Below, one piece after another: positions 1 to 7,420 of a stretch of 38,482 nucleotides of DNA (positions within the stretch are counted from its first letter, which is position 1; the number at the start of each line of letters is the position of its first letter). Source of the DNA: Candidatus Poribacteria bacterium (GTDB lineage Bacteria > Poribacteria > WGA-4E > WGA-3G); the NCBI GenBank assembly GCA_012271015.1, contig JAAXHD010000305.1, forward strand, positions 9,398 to 47,879, written 5' to 3'. The notes beneath the pieces are model-generated. The model saw only the letters and a program-made list of their open reading frames with translations, was not told the DNA's origin and searched no databases. A program made the position numbers and the translations under genes.

Positions 1-213
1 CATAAGAACGCTTTGGTCGCTGGCACGGTCGCGACAGGAGCGATCTTCGCTGCATTGATGCTCGCTCCTGATGCCGCAGACGCTCATCATAAGTATCCGT
101 GTGGTGATACCGAGTGTCTCAAGGATAAGCAGACTTGTTGCTCGCGTCCACACAACAACGAAAAAGATAAATGGGAATATTTTTGCCCACCTATAAAGGT
201 GGGCTGTCCCTAA
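1..213 (+). CDS. Exported cysteine-rich small peptide, copy 1 (5' truncated by window edge)
   Basis: The reading frame is open from base 1 and ends in TAA at 211-213, so the true start lies upstream of the window. The visible part begins HKNALVAGTVATGAIFAAL, a hydrophobic segment, and then reaches an Ala-rich AxA-like site (DAADA). The predicted mature region has six cysteines in the order C-x4-C-x6-CC-x14-C-x6-C and one tryptophan. It is a paralogue of the 81-residue peptide at 7146-7391. The hydrophobic segment is nearly identical at the DNA level, while the cysteine-rich part has diverged. By comparison with the paralogue about 25 N-terminal codons are missing. A Kelch gene follows. The function is unknown; a disulfide-rich secreted peptide or modified-peptide precursor is inferred from the composition and neighbours. 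Confidence 0.7.
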   Translation, partial: HKNALVAGTVATGAIFAALMLAPDAADAHHKYPCGDTECLKDKQTCCSRPHNNEKDKWEYFCPPIKVGCP

Positions 214-239
214 GCAGGTGGATGTGGTAAAACGAACTG

Positions 240-270
240 TCCGGATTGTACCTTTAAGGTACAATCCGGA
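240..270 (+). terminator. 31-nt near-perfect palindrome after peptide copy 1
   Basis: The arms CCGGATTGTACCTT (241-254) and AAGGTACAATCCGG (256-269) are perfectly complementary around one T, and T240/A270 extend them. As RNA this folds into a stem of about 13 bp with a short loop. It lies 27 nt after the peptide stop. The tail is T-rich but not a clean T-run (TAGAGTTTCATTTT). It could therefore be a weak terminator, an mRNA-stabilising 3' end or a protein-binding palindrome. No similar palindrome follows peptide copy 2. Confidence 0.4.
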
Positions 271-343
271 TAGAGTTTCATTTTCAAAAGTTTTTCCACA
301 GAGGAAATAGAGGCCCTCAGGAGAAATCTTTAGGGTAGATTTT

Positions 344-389
344 GTGCGGAAGAAGCTGAGAAAGGCACTGCTTTTTGCTTTTTTCGCAC
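344..389 (+). promoter_or_regulatory. Intergenic stem-loop upstream of Kelch gene 1 (conserved with 7421-7465)
   Basis: The arms GTGCGGAAGAAGC (344-356) and GCTTTTTTCGCAC (377-389) pair over 13 bp with two G-U wobbles and a loop of about 20 nt. The hairpin sits about 40 nt before the Kelch start. An equivalent hairpin sits in the same place before Kelch gene 2. Position 7 of the stem is A-U here and G-C there, and position 6 is G-U here and G-C there, so pairing is kept while sequence changes. This suggests a functional RNA structure, such as an attenuator, processing site or differential-stability element. The role is inferred. Confidence 0.5.
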
Positions 390-430
390 ATCCTTGACAT
401 TTGATTTGCATTCAGAAAGAGGTATCAATA

Positions 431-1579
431 ATGTTCAGCATATTTCGTTTCTTAGAATGGAGTATGGTTAGATGGGCTGTTGTGGTGCTCTCTCATTTTG
501 CAATGGAAAATGCTGCTGCGGACGAGTGGCGCGTCATCTCCGAACTCCCAACGCAACGAACTGAATTCGCGACCGCTGTAGTAGAGGGTAAGATTTATCT
601 CATCGGTGGCACACTTTTTGAACATGCGCGGGGTGTTGAACGACCTGAGTTTCGTCCTGGTATTTGGCGGGGTCCTTTTGGGATGTCCCTAGTGGAGGTC
701 TATGACCCACAAACCAACACGTGGCAGCGACTCGCTGATATTCCAACTCCCCGGTCCGAACCGATGACAGCTGTTGTTGATGGAAAGATCTACGTCTTGG
801 CAGGATACGTCGGGAAAGACAACCTATTGGTGAATATAAAACATCTAAAAGTTGTTGAGATGTACGATCCGCAAACCGACGCGTGGATACGAAAACAAGA
901 TATGCCCACTCCCCGGACACAGTTCGGCATCGGTGTGGTTGCTGGCAAAATCTATGCCATTGGTGGATACGTTCATCCAAGGAACAGGAAGCCTGATGAG
1001 CCGTGGCGCCTTGATCTTGTAGAAACCTACGATCCTGCTACCGATACTTGGGCAAAGCGAGCGAAGATGCCAACACGACGCGATGGATTTGGGGCAGAGG
1101 TCGTTCGGGAAACCATTTATGCCATCGGCGGGTCTGGGTGGCCACATGATGGGCAAGGGGGCCCTGCGCTTGCTACCATTGAAGCGTATCATCCCAAAAC
1201 CAACCGATGGCAGAAGAAACCTGACATGCCAAATCTGAGATGGGTATTCTCGACAGTCGTTGTTGCCGATAAAATCTATCTCATTGGAGGGACAGATCTG
1301 CAAGCGGGTGATAGGCGTCTTGCCCCCGTTGAAGCGTTTGATCCGGTTACGGAGAAATGGCGTGTGATTTCTGTGGCACCAGCCGTAAGACTCCCCTTTT
1401 CCATAGCGGCGGTCAATGGCAAGATTTATGTCTTTGGTGGCTACGATAAAGATTGGGAACTTTCTCCCACCGTTGAAGTCTTTGATACCGGCTTTCGTGC
1501 TGTCACAGCAAAAGGTAAACTCCCCACGCGCTGGGGTCAACTCAAAGCAGAATACCAAAGACACTCTCAAAGAGATTAA
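431..1579 (+). CDS. Secreted six-blade Kelch-repeat beta-propeller protein 1
   Basis: The 382-residue protein has an N-terminal hydrophobic segment (about residues 12-24) ending in an Ala-rich stretch before DEWR, consistent with Sec export. Six Kelch blades follow. They are marked by GKIYLIGGT, GKIYVLAGY, GKIYAIGGY, ETIYAIGGS, DKIYLIGGT and GKIYVFGGY, each with the usual downstream YDP..W pattern. The ATG at 431 is chosen because AAAGAGG lies 8 nt upstream; a TTG at 401 in the same frame has no such site. The N-terminus also aligns with the paralogue at 7503-8606. The C-terminus carries GKLPTRWGQLK, shared with two other proteins in this window. Kelch propellers bind proteins or glycans, or can be oxidases. 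No copper-radical oxidase residues were recognised, so binding is the more likely role. Confidence 0.88.
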   Translation: MFSIFRFLEWSMVRWAVVVLSHFAMENAAADEWRVISELPTQRTEFATAVVEGKIYLIGGTLFEHARGVERPEFRPGIWRGPFGMSLVEVYDPQTNTWQRLADIPTPRSEPMTAVVDGKIYVLAGYVGKDNLLVNIKHLKVVEMYDPQTDAWIRKQDMPTPRTQFGIGVVAGKIYAIGGYVHPRNRKPDEPWRLDLVETYDPATDTWAKRAKMPTRRDGFGAEVVRETIYAIGGSGWPHDGQGGPALATIEAYHPKTNRWQKKPDMPNLRWVFSTVVVADKIYLIGGTDLQAGDRRLAPVEAFDPVTEKWRVISVAPAVRLPFSIAAVNGKIYVFGGYDKDWELSPTVEVFDTGFRAVTAKGKLPTRWGQLKAEYQRHSQRD

Positions 1580-1620
1580 CAATTGCTACAACTCTAAATT
1601 TTGAGAAACTGAGGATTTTT

Positions 1621-3596
1621 TTGAAAAAATACATATTACTTACGTTGGTTCTGACTGTTATTGTTATCGGTCCCTTTGCTTACCAAAAATGGAGTGAAGC
1701 GAAACGGTTACAACACATTAGAGAGACAAAACAACTCGCTTCTCAGATTCAGGCGACACCTTTGACGGACTATCTCCACCAGTTGAAACAGGTTTCACCA
1801 GACGGCACACCCCTCCTTCTTTTCACAGGTAACACACAAGCACAACTGGAACCGTGTGGTTGCTTCATCGGGCAATCCGGCGGACTACCGAGGCGTGCAA
1901 AAGCAATCGCTCGTATCCGAGAAACCGGGTTTTCTCCGCTGTTGGTAGATCTCGGTGGCATTCAACCTTCTCAACCCCAAAGCATGAAACCGAGTTCGTC
2001 TGCGTCTGTCAACCTTCCAACGGACAACGAAGTTCATAGCCGAGACCAACATCGTGTGCAAACGACCCTTACGGCGATGAAAATGATGGGGTATGACGCG
2101 TTTTTCCTTTTGCTGCAGAGACTGAAATTGTTCAGAATCAGGGAGCTGACCTATCTTTCCAATTTTTAGATTCGGGTTTGACCCAAGATTCTGACTCGTA
2201 TTTAATAAAAACGGTTGGAGAAAAACGCATCGCTATGGTCACATTGGACCTTAAAGACTCAGCGGAAGTAGAATTTGTGTCTGAGAAGCTCAATTCGGTT
2301 CTCTCTGAGGTTCAAGCGCAATCCGATTTCATTGTTGGACTGAGTCATTCACCTATAGAAGTCAATAGGGAATTGGCAGAGAAGTATCCGAGTTTTTCGG
2401 CAATTTTGAGTCCCTATGAAGGCGAAACCGAAAAAGTTGGCGATGTCTTGCTGGCGTATTGTAGTGCCAAAGGGAAAACGCTTGGCGCGTTGATGCTCAC
2501 CAACCCAGAGGTGGACATTCAGCAAATTGCCCTCACCGAGCAGGTCTCCGACGCTCCAGACATTAGGAAACTATTAGATGATTTCTATCATCAAGTCGCT
2601 ACCGACCATCAATTGCAGATTGTGAGTCATCGCTTGTTTGCCTCGGAACCTTTTGAACAGGACGAAAGCAACAGTTACATCGGCTCTCAAGCCTGTCAAG
2701 AATGCCATCAAAAAGAGTTCAGCCAATGGTCTCATTCCTCCCATGCGACAGCGTTCAACACCTTACGCACGGTGGGTAGGGAATATTATCCAGAATGCAT
2801 CACCTGTCACGTCACTGGTTCCGGGTATGAGAGCGGTTACCAGATAGGTAACACAGAACGTGCGCATCTTGCTGATGTCGGTTGCGAAACCTGCCACGGT
2901 CCCGGTAGACAACACGTTTACACGCCGCTGAAGGAAAATATCCGCGGGCAAGTGCCTGAAGAAGTTTGTATGGCGTGTCATACACCTGAGCATTCTCCGG
3001 GATTCGACCAACTCATTGAATACGTCATGTCCGAAGTTGATCACAGTCGAACCGAGCTGAGCCTCAAGCAGATCCTGGAGCAGCGCATGCGTGGACCCAT
3101 GAAACCGGAGATAGAACTCTTTGTGATGTCGTATTGTCCCTACGGTGTGCAAGCGGAACAGGAACTACTGCCGTTTTTTGAAACGTATGGGGATACGATC
3201 GATTTTAAGCTGCGGTTTATTGTCGGTAAAAATGAAGCATCTGAAAAAAAGACAAGTGAACAGATCGCGTTTACAAGTCTGCACGGTGAACCCGAACTCA
3301 TTGAGAACAAGCGACAAATGGTTATCGCCGAACTCTACCCAGATAAACTCTTTGATTATTTGCTCTGTCGTGCCGACCACCTGCAGGAAGCGTGGGTAAA
3401 TTGTGCAAAGGACGTTGGACTGGATGTAGAGCGGATCGCACGAGCCGTTGAATCGGAAAAGGTGGCATTGGAACTTGTCAAGGAAATACAAAGAACAGAG
3501 GAACTCAATATCAAAGGGTCTCCGACTTTGGTCATTGATGGACGGATTATCGACGGCGGACTTTGGCGTGGAAAGGTAAAGGAAACCTGCCGTTAG
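1621..3596 (+). CDS. Metallophosphatase-like / tetraheme cytochrome c / thioredoxin-fold fusion protein, frameshifted
   Basis: Two open frames (1621-2169 and about 2103-3596) are the halves of one gene of about 658 codons. Adding one T to the run at 2101-2105 joins GYDAF to FPFAAETEIV. The start is TTG with GAGG 6 nt upstream. The order is: a membrane or signal segment (ILLTLVLTVIVIGPFAY); a region like UshA/SoxB-type metallophosphatases (GNTQAQLEPCGCFIGQSGGL); a cytochrome c554-like part with four CxxCH heme sites (2694-2708, 2796-2810, 2883-2897, 2967-2981); and a C-terminal thioredoxin-like domain with VMSYCPYGVQAE and a cis-Pro segment GSPTLVIDG. The thioredoxin motif has one Cys (CPYG), not CxxC. 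It probably acts outside the cytoplasmic membrane in redox chemistry. The metallophosphatase part appears to lack most metal ligands. The gene may be a pseudogene, a sequencing error or a slippage-decoded gene. Confidence 0.72.
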
Positions 3597-3609
3597 CGAG
3601 GAATGCACG

Positions 3610-5306
3610 ATGTTCGTATGTCCGAAATCTACCACCCATCTACATAAATTCCGGCAGGGTGACCGTCTGTATGTCGCGGATCTGAGTCAATGCCTTGTAT
3701 TGGGCATCGATAACATCACTTGGGAGATCCTGGACTTATGCCCATCTTTTTCAAGTGAGGAAATCATAGAACGGCTTGAGAGAAAATATAACCGTGATTT
3801 AGTTATTGCGGCATTAGATACACTATCAACAATGGAACAGCGTGGGGTTCTCTTTTCAGGCCTCGAAAGGAATGCCGCCTCACAAGAAAAAGAGACTACA
3901 AGTCAATTGAAGATTCTCGTCCTACAGAACGGTCCCGATGCAGCCGACCTTACAAAAGCAACGGGTGGGGTGTCGGTGGCACATCACAATCTCGTCAAAT
4001 CCTTGGAAACTTATGCTGCTCTCGACGTAGTAGGTGAACGCGACGAACACTTCAACGAAAACGTACAAGGTATCAGATTCCAGAAAAACGATAAGTCTGC
4101 GCTTCTAAAGTTAATCCAGGGCAATTATGACGCAGTCCTGTTAGGAAGTCACCAAGACACGCAGTTCCTTTCTCTTTTACGTTATATTGATGCCCCATTT
4201 GTTGTTCCGATCTATTCCGCAAGGGGACACAATGGCGATGTCATTAATGCAGGATTGCTTTGGTATACGGCGATGCGTCCGTTTGATGCTTTTTTGTGCC
4301 AACGAACTCGGTGAGCGATCTGTACGGTCGATTCGTCTATAACAAGGACGTTTTTCAGACCATACCCTTGGGGGTTGACCCTAACAAGTTTCATCCCTTC
4401 GACAAACAGCAGGCGAAAACTGAAGTTGCGAAGATGCTGAACAAACCTGAAATCGCTACTTCACCGGTGGTCGGTTTCTTCTCAAGATTTCAACCTGAGA
4501 AAGGGGCAGGAATTTACATAAAAATCGCGAGACACCTCCCACATGTCTGTTTCCTTCTTACCGCCCCAACGCTGAACATCTATGCCCATCAGCAACTGCC
4601 ACCGAATCTGATTTCTGCCCCCCAACAATCCAGAGACGAACTTGCGCGATTTTTAAATGCTTTTGATGTTTACTGTTTCCCATCAATGGTGGGTGAAGAA
4701 ACATTTGGACTCGCGCTCTTAGAAACAATGGCTTGTGGCGTTCCACCCGTTGTGCCGAATCTCGATGGACTTCCTGAAGTTGTCGGCGATGCCGGACTTA
4801 TTGTGCCTGCCCTTGCTTATGAGCATGAAATCGGGAGCTTCGCTGGGACGGTTTCACCAAGCACAATGGCGGATGCCATCAATAGCCTCCTCATCGATGA
4901 GAAGGCACGAGTGGCATTGGGACAAAAGGCGCGGGAGAGAGCACTGACTTTTACATGGGATAAAACCGCACAGAATCTCATTGCTTTGTTCAGAACACTG
5001 AAACAAACCCAGCAGTTAGAGGACCGATATAAACGGGACTTCGCTATCTCTTTCGTCCCTTATCTTAACAATCGGCGAAGACAGATTGAACGCCAAGCAA
5101 TATTGAGCAATATCACTCGCGAAAAGGAAAGACCCCTGATGAAAGACCGCTATGCCCACTCCATTGAGGAGGGTTTGTCATTGGCACTCCTGAGAAAACA
5201 CAGCCGACATGAAGTTGAAGCCGTGTTACATCATTTATATGGTCAGGAGAGAACTGAAACGATTCTCGAAAAGATTTTTGGTTTTCAGGAAGCCGTAAAC
5301 GGATAG
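3610..5306 (+). CDS. RRE/PqqD-like domain fused to family-4-type glycosyltransferase, frameshifted
   Basis: The gene of about 565 codons is broken after base 4290. The first frame stops at 4314, and the rest runs in another frame to 5306. One extra T in the run 4290-4295 restores FDAFFVPTNSVSDLYG, which aligns with the intact paralogue at 5320. Residues 1-85 resemble PqqD or the N-terminus of SCIFF-type peptide maturases (YVADLSQCLVLGIDNITWEI, then a helical region ending RGVLF). A GT-B glycosyltransferase follows, with GGVSVAHHNL, GVDPNKFHP, GFFSRFQPEKG and an intact EX7E motif in EETFGLALLETMACGVP. A C-terminal helical module of about 45 residues is shared with the next gene. The start ATG at 3610 has GAGGA 7 nt upstream and lies 13 nt after the previous stop. 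The substrate is inferred to be a ribosomal peptide because of the RRE-like domain and the nearby peptide genes. Confidence 0.75.
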
Positions 5307-5319
5307 AGGAAGTAAAACG

Positions 5320-6963
5320 ATGATCGAATTTCCTATCAATTTGCATAACCTTCATCATTTCAAACGCGATGGCGAGCAGTTCGTTGCCGATCTGGATGCG
5401 GGTGTTGTTATTCCGGTGAATGAAGTTGTTTGCGACATCCTAAATGCTTGTAGCGTTTCGGAAACGGATGTCATCATTGACACGCTCGCTGACAAACATG
5501 GTTCCCGTTCTGTGGTTTTTGAGGCACTCGTTTTTCTTTCTAAACTCTCGGAAATCGGGATTCTATTTTCGATGGATCAACCTGAAATTGAACCTTCTCC
5601 ATGTGGTGAGCGACCGAAAATTTTTCTGACAGCGGGCGTTTTGGAAAACAGAAAGACCGCCTCTTTCCTACTGAATGCGGCGACTCACCATCTGCTAACG
5701 ACGCTGGCAAATCGTGCCGACCTTTATCTACCCTTATCTGAGACGGACAACAACCGTCAAGAGATTAAAGACAGCTTGCGTGCTGAAGGGGTTCAACCGA
5801 TTTTCTTCAGAAACGATCGGTCGTTTTCGTCAGCAAAGTTTATTCCGCAGGACTGTGATGGTATTCTCGCTTTAGCTCCGCTGACTGTAGGGGAGCAGGT
5901 TTTTCTAAAATTTAACAGGCATCCCGTTATACTCCGCCTGTCCAACGAGACTTTGATGCGTCATGAAGCACGTAACACCATACTTGAGAGATGTGCGGCG
6001 TTGCGAAATTTTGATGCCTTTGCATGCGATGCCTCTTGGACGCAGACCTTTTTCTCAGATTTCGTTCCCGATTTGGATGTTTTTCATCATGTTCCTTACG
6101 GTGTTGATACATCTGTTTTCAGACCGATGGATAAAACGAAGTGTAAGCACCAATTGTCTCAGGCACTCGGGAATGCGGCGATTTCGCAAAAGCCGTTGGT
6201 AGGAATCGTGTCAGGATTGCCTTCGCACGAAACGTTTCACTTCTTGCGAAAATTGCGATTTGCCAATCCAGAGTTCAATTGGTTGGTCATCCATTCCACG
6301 CTGGAGGACAATTTCACGGGGGATGGCTGTGTTAACTTTTTTAATATTGCGTCTCTGCAGGACAAGGAGGCGAGTCCATTTATCTTTAATGCTTTAGACG
6401 CATTGGTGTTTCCGACGATTCTTGGGTCATCTCCGCTACTCCTGCTGGAGATAGTTGCATGTGGCATTCCAACCGTTGTTTGGGGATATGCCGAACCTGA
6501 AGAGATTGCAGGTGCGTGTCGGTTTATCCAAATTTCCCCAACTCTTTTTGACCCAGTCGATGTGCCAGTTGAATCAATATCGCGGGAAATCAGATCGCTG
6601 TTCAAAACCCCCGATGAACAAAAGCATTTAGGGCAGAAAGGATTAGAGGCTGTTTCAACTTACACATGGGAAGAGACCATCCAACGCATCCTCTGTTTAT
6701 TTGGAGACCTACAAAATCGTAAGACGCGTCAGTCCACATCTGGGAGACATCGCCTGCTTTTTCGGAAACATTACAACTCGGTATGCGGTGAAATTGAGGC
6801 CGAAGCATTCGTGCTATCAAAGGTTCCGACACCTGTTGATATGGAGCAGGCGATTGCGATGACTCTTTTGGAGGAACACACACCGATGGCGGTAAAAACT
6901 GTGCTTGAGTCCATCTGTAAAGAGCCGGAACGTGCCGAAAAAATCTTAGAAAATCTCGTTTGA
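5320..6963 (+). CDS. RRE/PqqD-like domain fused to glycosyltransferase (intact paralogue)
   Basis: The intact 547-residue paralogue of the preceding gene starts at ATG 5320, 13 nt after its stop, with AGAGGAAG upstream. Residues 1-85 form the PqqD/RRE-like domain (LHHFKRDGEQFVADLDAGVV, then a helical part ending IGILFSMD). The remainder is GT-B-like, with FDAFACDASWTQTFF, VPYGVDTSVFRP, LVGIVSGL and LEIVACGIPTVVWGYAEPEE. In the sugar-nucleotide EX7E motif the first glutamate is replaced by Gly (GSSPLLLLE), whereas the upstream paralogue keeps both. The last 45 residues (DMEQAIAMTLLEEH...AEKILENL) match the C-terminal module of the paralogue. It could be an active enzyme with altered chemistry or a catalytically dead partner that holds the peptide. 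Confidence 0.8.
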   Translation: MIEFPINLHNLHHFKRDGEQFVADLDAGVVIPVNEVVCDILNACSVSETDVIIDTLADKHGSRSVVFEALVFLSKLSEIGILFSMDQPEIEPSPCGERPKIFLTAGVLENRKTASFLLNAATHHLLTTLANRADLYLPLSETDNNRQEIKDSLRAEGVQPIFFRNDRSFSSAKFIPQDCDGILALAPLTVGEQVFLKFNRHPVILRLSNETLMRHEARNTILERCAALRNFDAFACDASWTQTFFSDFVPDLDVFHHVPYGVDTSVFRPMDKTKCKHQLSQALGNAAISQKPLVGIVSGLPSHETFHFLRKLRFANPEFNWLVIHSTLEDNFTGDGCVNFFNIASLQDKEASPFIFNALDALVFPTILGSSPLLLLEIVACGIPTVVWGYAEPEEIAGACRFIQISPTLFDPVDVPVESISREIRSLFKTPDEQKHLGQKGLEAVSTYTWEETIQRILCLFGDLQNRKTRQSTSGRHRLLFRKHYNSVCGEIEAEAFVLSKVPTPVDMEQAIAMTLLEEHTPMAVKTVLESICKEPERAEKILENLV

Positions 6964-7129
6964 ACTTGGGGGTCATACGCAGTAGAATCCTTTTAGACCC
7001 CTAATACTGCTATTAATATTAAGGTCTTGCCAGGTTATGAAAATGCCAAACGCTGCCGTTGAGCGTCGAATCTGCCGCTTTACGGCGCATCGCATGAACA
7101 TAACTTTGGTAAGTTTATCCAATAGATGA

Positions 7130-7139
7130 AAGGAGGTGA
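7130..7139 (+). promoter_or_regulatory. Ten-base Shine-Dalgarno site of peptide copy 2
   Basis: AAGGAGGTGA lies 6 nt before the ATG at 7146. It is an uninterrupted 10-nt complement to the usual 16S rRNA 3' end, the strongest ribosome-binding site I noticed in the window. It implies that the small peptide is made in large amounts relative to the genes around it. The 166 nt before it (6964-7129) contain no gene and no convincing promoter. Confidence 0.8.
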
Positions 7140-7145
7140 AATCAC

Positions 7146-7391
7146 ATGCAGACACACGTAGTCCAACTTACGAAGCAGCGTCTCAGTGACTTCTTCGTCA
7201 AAGAAGACGGGCATGTTGCGCATAAGAACGTGTTAGTTGCCGGCACGGTGGCAACAGGAGCGATTTTCGCCGCATTAATGCTCGCGCCTGATACTGCAGA
7301 GGCTGGTTATCCTTGCGGTAATATAACCTGCGCGGATGAGCAATATTGCATATCCAGCCAAGACGGATGGGGAAACTGGCAGTGCATCTGA
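7146..7391 (+). CDS. Exported cysteine-rich small peptide, copy 2
   Basis: The 81-residue peptide has three parts. Residues 1-22 are a polar leader ending FFVKEDG. Residues 29-47 are hydrophobic (VLVAGTVATGAIFAALMLA). After an AxA-like site (TAEA, cleavage expected near residue 53) comes a 28-residue tail with Cys57, Cys62, Cys68 and Cys80 and two tryptophans (GWGNWQC). The first two cysteines share the YPCG-x3-C pattern of copy 1, and the layout recalls half a granulin-like knot. The leader resembles a Flp-type prepilin N-terminus (charged, Gly, then hydrophobic). The expected Glu at +5 is Lys, so this is only a resemblance. It is followed by a conserved hairpin and Kelch gene 2. The function is unknown; it could be an extracellular disulfide-rich effector, a pilin-like subunit or a modified-peptide precursor. 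Confidence 0.82.
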   Translation: MQTHVVQLTKQRLSDFFVKEDGHVAHKNVLVAGTVATGAIFAALMLAPDTAEAGYPCGNITCADEQYCISSQDGWGNWQCI

Positions 7392-7420
7392 TGGATGCTG
7401 AGCCAGTAGCTCTCACGCAA

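Noticed and set aside
394..399. TTGACA upstream of Kelch gene 1 as a promoter -35 box
   Set aside because: No -10-like box at 16-18 bp; the spot corresponds to the ribosome-binding region. The similar CTGACAT in copy 2 may just reflect common descent.
845..1582. Long open frame antisense to Kelch gene 1 (245 codons)
   Set aside because: It mirrors the coding frame of the Kelch protein, has no ribosome-binding site and shows no family-like sequence.
1..3596. Quinohemoprotein or methylamine dehydrogenase-type system (small Cys/Trp-rich subunit, propeller, heme protein)
   Set aside because: The parts list is similar, but the mature peptides are only about 28-38 residues. The propeller is Kelch type, and no radical SAM maturase, MauG or MauE is visible. 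Kept only as an analogy.
6966..7004. Hairpin TTGGGGGTC / GACCCCTAA after glycosyltransferase 2
   Set aside because: Nine pairs including one wobble but a 21-nt loop and no T-run; too weak to call a terminator.
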